Translations under genes and position numbers: made by a program
Shown: positions 32,440-43,089 of the stretch, piece by piece
Numbering within the stretch: the stretch's first letter is position 1
How the letters are laid out: each line of letters begins with the position of its first letter
Notes under the pieces: generated by a model
Told to the model about the DNA's origin: nothing
Databases searched by the model: none
The model's input: the letters and a program-made list of their open reading frames with translations, nothing else
DNA from: Lepidodermella squamata
Lineage: Eukaryota; Gastrotricha
Length of the DNA: 64,000 nucleotides
Assembly (NCBI GenBank): GCA_047495785.1
Contig: JBLDXI010000024.1
Location: forward strand, 806,001 to 870,000
Direction: 5' to 3'

Positions 32440-33530
32440 CCGACACAAACTCAAACTTAATGCTGACAAAACTCAGGTAATTCGCTTCTCCTTGGCCGAC
32501 GAAGACAATGAAATCAAAATCGAGTTTGACGGTAATGTGCTGCCCTGGCTCCCGGAAATAACCTATCTTGGTGTAACATTCGATAAAAAACTAAATTTTA
32601 ACAGTCTTGTTCAAAAATTACAGCATAAGGTGTCGGGCAGAATTACCTGTTTGCGCCGACTGTGTAGCAATGGAATAAACATGGCCACAAGGCAAGCCCT
32701 GACGGTCTTTAAGGCCACCATCAGATCGGCTATGGAACACGGCTGCGAATCCTACATCGGCATGTCTGATGACAACATGAAAATTTTGCAGCGCACTCAA
32801 AACCAAGCTCTAAAAATATGTTTGAGAAAACCTAGGCTTTGCGGCATAGAGCAACTGCACAGTGACGCCAGAATCGACATGTTTCGAGCACGCATCATCG
32901 AACGAACAGTCAAAACGATTAATCGAGCCATTCGAGTGGGGACCGACGCGGGTATTGACGCTCGCAATTTACTACAACATCAGCCTCTCTTACCATCCAG
33001 AATATCTATTATCACTCCACTCGATGTCATTCGCTCGCGACTAGAAGCTTGAGTACAGAAGAGAACGCGAATTATTTGATGCATGTTGTAAATACATTTT
33101 GTAAATACAAGTTAGAAAAATGTATGACGCGAATATTACTCAAAACTATCGTTGGCGATCGCCTTATTTACAAAATACATACTGAATACTGACATGCGAA
33201 TTACGACAATACTGCCACTCATAACCTTCATGTTCACCTATAATCTCATTGTATTATACTACTGCTATATCTGTTTTGCTATGCTTAATTTTATGACTTA
33301 AATGCCACAATTTGCTGTATACTGCTTTTTCTCTTTACTGTGCCAACCTTTTTTTTGTATATACTACTACGCTACTACGCCACTTCATTCACAAACACGA
33401 TCGAAAAGAATAATCACTCAAGCTCGAAAAATAATTATAAAAAAAATGGTATGGCTTCACTCGCTCTCTGGGGCCCGGCGCGTGGAATGCAGGGTCAGTT
33501 TCTGCCGAGCGGGCTAAAATGCCTCCTTCA

Positions 33531-33573
33531 GCGAAGGTTGTGTTGTCAGCCGGTGGGCTAGCGCAACCTTCGC
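33531..33573 (+). other. 10 bp stem hairpin in the LINE 3' region
   Basis: GCGAAGGTTG (33531-33540) and CAACCTTCGC (33564-33573) are perfect inverted repeats around a 23 bp loop in a GC-rich island within the 3' untranslated part. A recognition structure for the element's reverse transcriptase is a possible role (inference). Confidence 0.5.
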
Positions 33574-33643
33574 GTAAGCAGAGGCTGATTCTGGGTGACC
33601 AGTTGTCCCCGGGACCTGCGAGGTAGGGTGAGGTCATCACACA

Positions 33644-33692
33644 CAAATAATAATAATAACAATAATAATTATTATAATAATTATTACAAATA
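33644..33692 (+). repeat. AAT/ATT-rich microsatellite within the LINE 3' region
   Basis: Repeated AATAATAAT then ATTATTATAATAATTATT, partly self-complementary. Confidence 0.6.
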
Positions 33693-33923
33693 ATATACCG
33701 AACAGACATGTGCTTAGTGATATGAAAACTGAACAACCTCTCTATCGTACGATCTCCTGTTTCACCTCCTCCTCTCATTTTATCCTTTCTGAACAAACAC
33801 AAATTGTACTTGAAGCCACGTAGAGAAAGAACCTACTACTACCCAAAACACAATCTTACGATTATAAATATCTACGGATGTATAAAATCGTGGCCGAAAC
33901 CAAATAAAGCAGTATTTAAAAAA

Positions 33924-33937
33924 AAATGACTTGAAAA
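33924..33937 (+). repeat. Target-site duplication, right copy
   Basis: The same 14 bases as 32426-32439, directly after the LINE A-run. Confidence 0.8.
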
Positions 33938-34263
33938 TTGTCGACCGAGTGAGCCCTTCTGACGCATTAACATTGCAAAAAGTGCGCAAGAGTGCGTCAT
34001 TGGCTATATGGGCCTTTGTGCTTCACAATAAAATAACTTGAAAACGCTCTTACACCGGCTTCAACAGGTGTTTTGTTACCAGCAACAAGCGCAAAGGTTT
34101 TGACAGCACAGACATATACCAGCGAGGTTGAGAATATAAAATAAGTTGCTCATGTTATACGTTGTGCGCTTTCCACAATGGCGACGTTGTGATAACATAG
34201 AGGATTATCTCAGCTGCGGTTTTTTTGCGTGTCGTAGTTTTTCCAGTTGATGGTCTAACCGAC
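33938..34263. other. Intergenic; upstream region of the K2P gene
   Basis: No gene was seen. A GAATATAAAATAAG element near 34133 could act as a TATA-like signal. Confidence 0.35.
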
Positions 34264-35909
34264 ATGGATGTAAAGCTGTTTCTGCTGATAAGCATCGCCA
34301 TCGGAGTTTATGTTATTCTTGGCGCTCTTCTTTTCCAGTTCATCGAAAGCAGGAACGAGCCACCGGTTCAGAATCTCAAAGGAGCAAGCCAAATTTTGAG
34401 TAAGCTCCTTAATTCAGCACCTTTAACTTCAGAAGATATCATAGTTGATTAAGGTGGAAATCTTACTTTGGAGCAGTTCCTAAATGATCTCTTGCACAGA
34501 ATCGCTCTGCCCAACCCAGGATGGACTGTGACTTTACACCTGAATGGCGAAGCTATTGCGAGTGACCAACTTTACATTTGTTCTCGGCCAAGGACATCAA
34601 ACAGAACTAACATCGAGATCAAAAGACCTGCTAACGATTCACTTATTGAAGTCTACGTCGAACGTCACAAGTACAACTGGAGCCTTTACGAAGCTGTATT
34701 TTTCGCCGAGATGTTGATTACATCTATAGGTTACGGCCATATAGTTCCTGTTACCGAGGCTGGTCGCCTGTTAACATGTTTGTACTCAGTCATCGGCATC
34801 CCAATCATGGCTGTCTGGGCGACGGCGATCGGCGAGTTTGTCAAGGTCATGTCGAAGCGATTGCGGGTTAAGATTAACCTGTCCAAGGAAAGGCAGCCTC
34901 TCTACCTCATAGCTGAAATAACCTTCGTCATATCCGCGGGTTCCTTCATCTTCATTTTCCTACCAGCGATGCTTTTTTCTTACATGGATGGCTGGTCCTA
35001 TGTTGAAGCTGTGTATTGTAAGCACGAAAGGATTTGGTGTAGCATTATCCTAAACACGTGTTATTCCTGTGTAGATTGCGTGATAACCCTGTCAACGATT
35101 GGCTTGGGAGATTTCGTTGCTGGTGAGCCGTCTTAAATTTGTGTTTGGTTTTACCCAAAAACTCTGTTTATATAGGTCTCGGAAGAGCCGAAAGCACCCC
35201 GGTGTGGTACCAGATTTTCATTAATTGCTGGTTATTTGTAGGACTTGGTTGGCTCTCGATGATAATCACGCTGGCAATGAGCTTGTTCCGGAAAAAGGCG
35301 AAAAATGTTGTAGCTCAGCTGAAAACTGAGCTGAAAAAATTAGGCGATCAACCGATGAGAATCGCTAAACTGCGGAGGACAGTTTCAGGAAGGCGGCAAG
35401 TTGAAATAATGTTGCCCAACTCTGCGTCGCACCAGCACTTCATTAGCGCGCAAAATACCTCAAATCGTCATTTATTGCTGAGTGATGGTAATAATAACCC
35501 TACTATTACGCTGGACCTATGCGAAAGTCCTACAACTAGACCGCGGTCAGGAATGCTTATTCGCAACTACTCTGACGCCGGTCATCGCCGATCTTCGTCA
35601 AATCACTCGAGCGAGCACTCGTCCTCCCTAATACATATTCACCTGCAGCCGATTAAAGAGAATAGGATGTATCGAAAACCTGATTGGCACGTTGGGGGTG
35701 ACGAATCCTTAGTGAAGCGGGCGTTTCTTCATCCAACGAGTTATCAGCGATCCGTCAGTCATCAGCCAAATGCATACATTAAAGAAACATTGCCGCCAAA
35801 TCGACATGCCAGCAACGCTAATTCATTTATATATGTTAGCGATTTAGGCGTTGTTGAAAGCATCTCGTCCTCCTATGAGGTGTTGAGACCTCGGAGTAAA
35901 AGCCATTGA
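34264..35909 (+). CDS. Two-pore-domain potassium channel (K2P/TWK type)
   Basis: Four exons: 34264-34399, 34454-35017, 35075-35122 and 35176-35909, giving 493 residues. Helix M1 is at about residues 3-28. The cap region has the glycosylation sites NLT, NRT and NWS. The first selectivity filter is TSIGYGH (near residue 135), M2 follows, the second filter is TIGLGD (near 240), then M4 and a long Ser-rich cytoplasmic tail of about 190 residues. It forms a dimeric background K+ channel in the plasma membrane. Read without splicing, the first frame meets TAA at 34450; a 54 bp intron (34400-34453, GTAAGC to TTAAG) removes it. A second short intron, 35018-35074, restores the pore helix YCVITLSTIG. 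The gene therefore looks intact. Confidence 0.9.
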
Positions 35910-36059
35910 ACAATTTGTTATTTATTTACATCATACGGAGTGTTTTTGAGTATGATTCTCTAAAGGGTATTATAATTGCTCAAAAAATGTGCGGATTTTT
36001 TTAGCTACAGACGTTGTGCCAATAGTGATAGGATTTCATTCTATAGCTTGGTATAATGA

Positions 36060-36534
36060 TTAGTTGTATCCCTGAAGAAGACTGCCAAGATCGTCGACGC
36101 GCTCATCAACCATATCGCGGGCCGCAAGCTTCGCCCACAGGTAGAACGGCTGAGCGTTGACGTTCTTGCAAATGGCAGGCGACAACAGTTGGCTGCATCG
36201 CTGCAACTTGCGCTCGCGCTCCTTCTGCAGCACCTCACGCAGCGCATCCGTAACAGCTTCCTCCTTGCCCTTTTTCAACATATCCATCAGCTTCACTATA
36301 TGAAACGTCCAGTTATAGAGGGCTAAATAGGCCAATCCTATACTTACTTGTCATGTTCTTCTCTCGCATCGTCTTTGACCCGGCTTGCTGCATTATGCTT
36401 TTCCACGACTCTTTGTTCGACTCGACATCGGCAGAGGTCGCAACGGTCGGGGCTACGTCGGCTTGTGCATCGGCGAAACTAACAGCGACAACAAAGCCAA
36501 AGAGAGCAACTAAAATCATCTCGAATCGGTTCAT
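36060..36534 (-). CDS. Small secreted protein, QPFYLWA family, member 1
   Basis: Two exons, 36348-36534 and 36060-36295, giving 140 residues. A signal peptide (about 1-22) is followed by a variable segment, then the family core: a charged helix (MLKKGKEEAVTDALREVLQ), ERERKLQRCSQLLSPAICKN and QPFYLWAKLAARDMV. Only two Cys are present, ten residues apart, likely forming a loop. The single intron is in phase 1 just before the LMDML helix, the same place as in the three other members at 38239, 38815 and 41507. No known peptide or toxin family was recognised; a secreted helical signalling or structural peptide is a guess. Confidence 0.75.
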
Positions 36535-37072
36535 ATTTTTCAGGTTTTGGATATATGTATTAAAAAGAACAAGAAAAGTAAATAGGTGCGTTCCTCCAGT
36601 TGTGCTGATTTTTGGCCTTATCAAGTGGCGGTAATTTAATCCTTACGCATGACAGACCTATACCCTGCGTTGGAGGAGTAATGTGGAATAAAAAAACAAG
36701 AAATCAAAAGGGAGTCTGGCATATGCTATATGGCCTAATTGATTCTCAAATATTGTTCCTCATCAAATATACGAGGGCGTACGAAAATTGCATTCCTCCG
36801 CCTGATCCGTGATATATTGCCAGGAGTCAAATAGGTGATTTTCGGAGGCTTCCCCGCGCAGTAAATTCCATTACCATCCAGTTGCAGATCTAGTTATCAC
36901 CCTTCATCCGATTATAATCCGTCTGTGGAATTCACTTTTTTCCCGGAAAAAAATCGAGATTGTTCGAAAAGAGAGTGAGCCATCCTACGACATAATTAGT
37001 TTTATTTGGAATATTTACTCGAAAAAAAATAAATCCTTATATCTATGAAATTACAATGAAGGGAAACGTGAT
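36535..37072. other. Intergenic
   Basis: No gene or repeat was seen; the short open frame near 36612 is unsupported. Confidence 0.4.
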
Positions 37073-37837
37073 CTATTGAGTGTTATCTTTGTCTTTAAAT
37101 TTATCCTCGAATAGCTTGTGAAGAGCTATGAGAAACGTGTCAAATTGATGATAACGCCGCTCCTCCGCCTTCTCCATGATATCGATAAGTCTGTTGACCA
37201 ATCGACTCTCGGCGTCGGTCATTGGCGTTTCGTCATCTGTGGTCTTCGGCTGTTTGGCGACAGATTCATCCTCCGCAGAACTAGGACGCTTTTGCCCGGA
37301 TGTGATGACGCCAGGCGCTGGGACGTTCATAGTGTTCTCGACTTTGATGACGGTGAACGGCGGGTGATTTTTGTTCTCTTGCGTTCGCAGTTCGACTATT
37401 TTGTTAAGACAATGGAACCACGCGACGACAGGGTTGCCACCCGTGTGCTTTGTCAACTCTTCAGCCATGCGTTTATAAATCATTTGGTGGGGCGCGTTCG
37501 GCTTGGCGAGCTCATGCTTCACCACGTCATACATAGCGATGAGTCGGGTGACCATCTCAGGCGACCAACTGATTGAGGGCAGCATAGTTGGGGCGGCATT
37601 GTTCGGCTCTTGCGCTGCAGTTCGCCACTCAACCCTGACATTTGGTAGCTGCGAAACAGGGGTCGGCGGTCGGATCCGAGACTGCTCTGGCTGCGGGCCA
37701 GCAGTCAGGTGACTCGGGGGCCAAGGGACACCGCTGGGTCTTGCGCCGGGTGGATGCTGCTGTTGCTGTTCAACAATCCAATCCTTATAATGCTGCTTCA
37801 TGGTATTCATCCAATGCTCAAACTGCGGCTTCTCCAT
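37073..37837 (-). CDS. Myb/SANT-like (trihelix type) DNA-binding protein
   Basis: A single exon of 254 residues from MEKPQFEHW; an upstream frame extension lacks an ATG. The middle holds SWSPEMVTRLIAMYDVVKHE with IYKRMAEELTKHTGG and VVAWFHCLNKIVELR, the three-helix, Trp-containing plan of Myb/SANT-like or trihelix domains (about residues 97-165). The N-terminal third is Gln/Pro-rich, and a basic patch (SGQKRPSS, AKQPK) suits a nuclear signal. The C-terminal helix (RLVNRLIDIMEKAEERRY) may mediate dimerisation, as in many such factors. It could also be a domesticated transposase-linked domain; nothing transposon-like flanks it. Confidence 0.55.
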   Translation of the reverse strand: MEKPQFEHWMNTMKQHYKDWIVEQQQQHPPGARPSGVPWPPSHLTAGPQPEQSRIRPPTPVSQLPNVRVEWRTAAQEPNNAAPTMLPSISWSPEMVTRLIAMYDVVKHELAKPNAPHQMIYKRMAEELTKHTGGNPVVAWFHCLNKIVELRTQENKNHPPFTVIKVENTMNVPAPGVITSGQKRPSSAEDESVAKQPKTTDDETPMTDAESRLVNRLIDIMEKAEERRYHQFDTFLIALHKLFEDKFKDKDNTQ

Positions 37838-38238
37838 TTTTAGTGAATATTGACAAAAAACAATGGGTAAGTCGAGTAAAATTAACAAAGTGATGAGTAT
37901 GATGTAAGATGCGTGACTTCATCGGGCGGTGGTGTTTGAACAGAGAGCCGCGCGCGCGTTGTTCCTTAAAAGCAAATAAACACCCAACTCTTATCAAATC
38001 GACTAATAGACTTTGAACAGGTGATTAGTCAAGTAAGCAGCGGTAATGACGGCGATGCCTTGAGTCATCATTGCCCTCCCTTGTTGGAACAGGCGATGTG
38101 AACTCAAGTTATTTTTTTAATATGAAACAAGCGGCGTTATCATGTGGTCGCGCTATCGATCAGCTAAATAAAAAAATGCGTGCTTTATTTAACAGGAATT
38201 AACGGGTGATGCTAATTTTTATTTTATTATCTCATGTA
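37838..38238. other. Intergenic
   Basis: Includes a CGCGCGCG run near 37953; no gene was seen. Confidence 0.4.
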
Positions 38239-38658
38239 TTAATAAGAAACTTTTTTCTGTCCGTTGAGTTGCGCTCGAATAAGCTCCTGTATCGGATCTT
38301 TCGTCATTTGTTTCGCCGCCATTTTCGCCCATAAGTAGAAAGGCTGTGAGTTGGCGTTGTTACAAATCACCGGCGACAGTACCTCGGCGCATTTTCGAAA
38401 TCGCCGATCCCGCTCCACGGCCATGACCTCACGAAACAGCGCCCGAACAGCTACGTCATCGCCATTTTCCAACATCGCATGCATTTGTCCTGGGAAAAAT
38501 TACGTCAATTAGACAATTAATAAATAGCGCTCTTTTTCGGTTCGCATACTTGCGATGTTTACTTTGACGTCGCTGGCTTCGTTTCGTTTCGGCGTTGATG
38601 CGATAGGATCAACTAGCAAGATTATGATGACCGAAATAAGGGACCTCATTTGTTTCAT
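38239..38658 (-). CDS. Small secreted protein, QPFYLWA family, member 2
   Basis: Two exons, 38550-38658 and 38239-38489, giving 119 residues. A signal peptide (about 1-24) is coded in exon 1 and the phase-1 intron is at the family position. The core reads MLENGDDVAVRALFREVM, FRKCAEVLSPVICNN and QPFYLWAKMAAKQM, with the two Cys nine or ten residues apart as in member 1. The C-tail is longer and basic (NGQKKVSY). A TATATAAAT sequence near 38715 on the minus strand could be its TATA box. The first exon is short, and a second ATG ten bases on is also possible. Confidence 0.72.
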
Positions 38659-38814
38659 AAATTCAAGTAAAATAAGTGAGTGAAAAATTGAAGGAAACTT
38701 TCTACTACGTCACATTTATATAATATACGTTTTTTTACTATTTTCGTACGAAGCGAGAAAAAAACCATCGGTAATATGAGGGTTGTTCAAAAATGTGTGT
38801 GGTGAAAAGTGAGA

Positions 38815-39342
38815 TTAATCATTATAATTGTAGCTGTTCGTTCGTTTAGCTCGATTGGCTAAAAAGTTGCGATCGACGGGCACACGGACAATGTTCTGCG
38901 CCGCCACAAGAGCCCATAGATAGAACGGCTGCGGGCTGGCGTTCTTGCAGATCGTAGGCGACAATATTTCGACGCACTTGAGATAGCGGCGTTTTCGCTC
39001 GCGCGCATACACTCCGCGTAGAACTTCCGTCGCTCGAGTGGTATCGCCGCTTTCCAGCATTTGCATGACCCGCTCTGAAAGGCAAAATGGGCAGTACAGA
39101 AATTTAATATAAAATATATCTTCGGGATATTAATCTCGGACATAATATTTTTCAATTTTTTTTATACGGCGGAGTAGTAGTTAAAGTGACTGACTCATAG
39201 TATCACGGTCATCCATGAGATCGTTATTTTCAATAAATTCACGGCTGCTCGCTGCAGCTGCTTGATGATAATGAAAACTACCGATCGTCATAAGGGTAGC
39301 TAAGCAAACAGCGCATAACGCCGCTGGTGTTGTGTGAAACAT
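38815..39342 (-). CDS. Small secreted protein, QPFYLWA family, member 3
   Basis: Two exons, 39195-39342 and 38815-39074, giving 135 residues. The N-terminus is hydrophobic (AALCAVCLATLMTIG) and serves as a signal peptide. The donor at 39194 reads GTCAGT, slightly off consensus, and the intron phase matches the family. The core reads MQMLESGDTTRATEVLRGVY, RYLKCVEILSPTICKN and QPFYLWALVAAQNIV. The tail is Arg/Asn-rich (RAKRTNSYNYND). The helix before the Cys pair is Arg/Lys-rich in every member (ERxRR), which could be a processing site or simply helix surface. Confidence 0.7.
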
Positions 39343-41506
39343 TTCCGCGCGTGAAGTTGGAAAAATATTTTGCAGATGGAATATGATGTCAAATATAAGA
39401 CAGAAAAAAGTTGGCTGACTCTCAAGGAGTGTATTTATGTGCGCTCTAAGTACGAAAGTGCGTGGGGAAAGTAGAACGCGCGCTTGACTGCGCTTTTGCA
39501 TGGTACATAGGTGAACGCGGGTGGCCATATCATAAACCTTTTGGTATCATCGTCATCTTCATGCGTGAATTATTCCCACTGGTTAGCCGAAATTTCACGC
39601 GTTTTCATGCACTCGGTACATTTCTGTGTACGTATTTTGATGAAAAGTCAATTCGTCAACGAAATGAAATGCCGTATTTGTTCCAATAATTGCCCACTCG
39701 CTAATAATTACCCATCCCTAATAGTAGCCCAGGTTTAAGGGCCAGGTTTGTTGGAAAGCAAGAAAGATGAACACCAAAAATCAATTTTCGTATTTTTCGA
39801 GATTGAAATTTTAGTAGTCCGGGCTGCTATAGGAACATATACGGTAGCCCCGTTATTTTGGCTCTAACACTTTCTGGCGCCTATGCCATCGATCCCGTCC
39901 TCGTTTTGTATCGATTGCCATTATAAGCCGATACAGTTTCTTGAAATTTTATTGGGAAAATCAATAAAAATGCGTTTTTATGGACGATGATGGCTTTCAA
40001 ATGACACCTGTATTAATGAATCAGCCGTTGTGAGAATTTTGGAGCTTTAGAGACACCTGAGAATTGGGGATAACTTGTCCAATTTTCACTTGTCAAATGT
40101 TGACTGAAATTTCACCACGCACACCGATGAATCATCGTCCTAGTTTTCTTCAAATGACCCATACTTGAGGTAATAACGATGCTACGTACTAAGGTTTCAT
40201 GGTTTCAAGATTCAAGATTCAAGGTTTACCTCACGATTTCCACTTTTTATGCTGATATTACCAATTTTATTTTTGACCTCATTAATTGAAAATTTACGTT
40301 TATTTTCATAATAGAAGGCAAACATCGCTAACTTGCTTGAAGCGAAGATCGTGGTGCTCTTTTTTACCTCTTACCGGCGCTTAAACCGAAATACTCGCTG
40401 CTAGCAGCACCAGCGATCCAGAACCTAATGCTAATTGCTAATTCTCCAATAGACTGAATCTCTGAAAGTACCAATGGCAGCCATTACCCTCTTAGATATT
40501 TCCTCGGTCAGACTCCATTCAAAATTGTTAAATAATGAACAATGAACGAAATGCAATAATTAACACCTGAAAAAGGCAACCATTTCAATGAAACCCGTTA
40601 ACATTTTTAGTCTATACTTGGAAAAACTACTCTCACGATAATAATACAAATTTAACATTCCAAATACACAGCGTGAAGTTATTGAAAGCTATTGGTTATT
40701 GGCACGGGAGCAATAAATCAACTATCCTCATTGGGGTGATTCATAAACTGCTCGGGGCTCATTAAGCACTCTTACGATTAGCACTCTCGCCTTACGATCG
40801 TAATTCTTAATAGATTATGTAATCGACCTACGCACAATTTCAAATCTGCTTTGTGACAAATGATTCATTTTCGGCATTTTGCGAGGTTATTCACTCGGCA
40901 TAAAATAACACATGGGACCTTCCCAGCTGCGAGGTCCTCACGAATGGCCCGAATCCAGATGCCATTGGAATCAGGACCCCGGGAAACGTGTAAAATGTAA
41001 AAAAACAGGGGTCAGTTTTTGACCCGAATCGAATAACCCTAAATTAAGCTATATATTGCAAATATATCAGTGGGCGTGCAGGGCGAGTCAGATCGAAATT
41101 GTTTCATCAATATTTCAAACTACTCTGAAATTTGTCTAACGAACTAGTCAACCGTCTGCGTGTGACTTTTGTCCTGTTGACATAATATTATGAGATTCTA
41201 TGAACCTTTTCAATATGTTTTGTCCTGATCAGTCTCAAATGTTTCCTTATGCCATCAAGTCACCTTGACCTAGTGCTGTCCTTAGGCCACTTCCATAAGT
41301 CACGTACTTCAAGTAATTTAACGAGAGACATTTAAAAATTGGGTTATATGCATTCATAAGCCATCTTATTATATTATTCATTTATTTATTTCTTCATTAC
41401 ATTCTTCATTTCCGGCGTTAGACACCTGTTTAAACACAACGGGTCGGAAGTATGAATATATATATACTATGGTGTAATCGATTTCGTGAATGGAAAAACA
41501 AACTAA
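39343..41506. other. Intergenic, about 2.2 kb, largest gene-free stretch of the window
   Basis: AT-rich with no supported gene on either strand. A short tandem array TTCAAGATTCAAGATTCAAGG is near 40204-40224. Nothing transposon-like was recognised. Confidence 0.45.
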
Positions 41507-41910
41507 TCAACGTCTTCGGTACGGCCGATTGACAATGTCCCGGGCAGCCATTTGCGCCCAAAGGTAAAACGGCTGAACGTTAGTCTGCGTGCACATTAAG
41601 GGAGAATTGAAAATTTCGACGCACTCGCGCAATCGCCGCTGCTTGTTTTGTGCCAGGATTTTTTCCAAAATTTCTGCCACCTGTTGCACCTCGCCGTTGT
41701 CAATCATTTTCATTAAGCGCCCTGATGTAAAAAATTCGATTAATTAACTATTTTTTCTCGGTCCCATGATGACTTACTTGCTAATGCATTTTCGTATGGG
41801 TTTCGCAGGTGGTTGATATCTCTTGACAGATGATTAGCTGGCATCGCTTCGTTCGACCACGCTAACATTATTAGCGAAAGCATGACGACAGCAAAAGATG
41901 CAGCTCCCAT
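41507..41910 (-). CDS. Small secreted protein, QPFYLWA family, member 4
   Basis: Two exons, 41778-41910 and 41507-41721, giving 115 residues. The start is MGAASFAVVMLSLIML; the open frame goes further up without an ATG. The phase-1 intron is shared with the other members. The core reads MKMIDNGEVQQVAEILEKIL, RLRECVEIFNSPLMCTQ and QPFYLWAQMAARDIV, ending in a basic RPYRRR tail. The Cys spacing differs by one residue because of an inserted Asn. It is separated from members 1-3 by the 2.2 kb gap, so the cluster spans about 5.9 kb, all on the minus strand. Confidence 0.75.
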
Positions 41911-42270
41911 AATTTTCGAAAAATAACAACTACTACTAGTCAAAGAAAGACTTATATCACTCTCTCGGTGTACTTGATTGTATTGATTGGCGAAGAAAGC
42001 CGGATTTTATCAGTCTTGAAAAGTGTCTGGATATTATAATAGGAAATAAAATTTCCGGTGACACCACCCCACACGCCATATTTGAATGGCGATTATTCTT
42101 CTTATAGCCTAAAGCAGTTTACGTCGGCGGTAATAATAGCCATCGCCTATCGCACCGGAGTCGTCATTTCGATTTATTTCTAAATTTAGCCCACAAGAAG
42201 GTTTATTTCTGTAAATCGCTCAGTTATTACGTGCGTTATTCAATAAAAAAAATTATGACATTATCGGCGC
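41911..42270. other. Intergenic
   Basis: No feature was seen. Confidence 0.4.
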
Positions 42271-43089
42271 TTAAAATGTCCCTTTGCGCTCAATAAATTG
42301 TGATTCACCAAATTTCGACGGGCCGATTTGCCACATTTTAGCGACTAAGCTCAACACGCTTTGATCCTCCTTATGATGAGCGAAATCAGGGTAATTCGGT
42401 AGTAGATCACCTTCTTCCTTAAGCATCAGTCGATCATCTCTCGAATACGTCATCCATTCCAGAACGAATTTAATGCTATCAAAGGTTTTTCGAAAAACAA
42501 GAAAGTTCGAAGATAATTGGTCAGAATCCGCGCATTTCCTCTCGTTTTCACATCCGATTATTACGAAATTTCCTGCAGGTGAATTTCGTGACTCAGGCTC
42601 GCCAGAGCTAAACAACATAACAGAGGCGTTTTGCACCAACATTTCTTTGAAAATTAGTCCAACGTTGCTGATAAATTGGCTTTCAAGGTCGATATAAGCC
42701 ACAAAGTCACCCTTTGAGACATTAGGATTGTAAACTAAGGCGTGAAAAATCGTATATGGCTTCCATACTGGGACTCGATCTAACAGGTTTGCAGCTTGAG
42801 ATTTGAAGAGATCAGATAAATTTTGCCTATCGATGACTATTAAAGAATCAAAGCCGAAATGAATAGCGTTTTCCCGCAATTTTTCGATAGTATTCGAGTC
42901 CATAGTCAAATTATGGGTGTAAGTAACGAGGTGTTTCCTAATATTGCCTCTGGCCAAGTCATGTATTGGGACCAAATATGAGCAAGCCAGGCGGTATAGT
43001 ATCGAATAAATGACAACACTTGCAGCGATGAAGACAATTCCGGCTGAGCTGTTGAAGTTTTGCATTCGCTGAACAAAGGACATATGCAT
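42271..43089 (-). CDS. Type II membrane, glycosyltransferase-like protein
   Basis: A single exon of 272 residues from the ATG at 43089 (43083 and 43065 are alternatives). A short N-tail and one helix (SAGIVFIAASVVIYSILY) form a signal anchor, followed by a lumenal domain. Blocks typical of Golgi glycosyltransferases follow: an FDSLIVIDR strand, GDFVAYIDLESQF in the donor-binding region, SNFLVFRKTFDSIKFVLEW and HHKEDQSVLSLVAK near the C-terminus. That last block (H.KDQS..SL) recurs in several sugar-transferase groups. A classical DxD is not obvious; YIDLE is the nearest. The sugar and acceptor are unknown. Confidence 0.5.
   Translation of the reverse strand: MHMSFVQRMQNFNSSAGIVFIAASVVIYSILYRLACSYLVPIHDLARGNIRKHLVTYTHNLTMDSNTIEKLRENAIHFGFDSLIVIDRQNLSDLFKSQAANLLDRVPVWKPYTIFHALVYNPNVSKGDFVAYIDLESQFISNVGLIFKEMLVQNASVMLFSSGEPESRNSPAGNFVIIGCENERKCADSDQLSSNFLVFRKTFDSIKFVLEWMTYSRDDRLMLKEEGDLLPNYPDFAHHKEDQSVLSLVAKMWQIGPSKFGESQFIERKGTF

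Larger units (their letters stand above)
32440..33923 (+). mobile_element. 5'-truncated LINE (non-LTR retrotransposon) insertion
   Basis: A 1484 bp insert lies between 14 bp target duplications. It starts inside the reverse-transcriptase frame (LKLNADKTQVIRFS), continues as an open frame to the stop at 33052 with the typical C-terminal block of Jockey/CR1-like elements (LGVTFDKKLNFN, LRRLCSNGI, AMEHGCESY), then has about 870 bp of 3' untranslated sequence and a short A-run at the end. The left truncation and A-tail are the usual outcome of target-primed reverse transcription. No endonuclease domain or promoter remains, so it cannot move on its own. The frame has no internal stop, so the insertion may be recent. 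Confidence 0.85.

Noticed and set aside
33440-33620. The GC-rich block in the LINE tail as a separate SINE or tRNA-derived element.
   Set aside because: No tRNA-like A or B box was found, and it lies inside the single target-site duplication of the LINE.
34441-34470. In-frame TAA in the K2P gene read as a pseudogene or stop-codon readthrough.
   Set aside because: A normal 54 bp GT-AG intron removes it and the four-exon total is a multiple of three with all channel motifs intact.
39343-41506. A hidden gene in the 2.2 kb gap.
   Set aside because: No frame longer than a few dozen codons with splice support or recognisable motifs on either strand.
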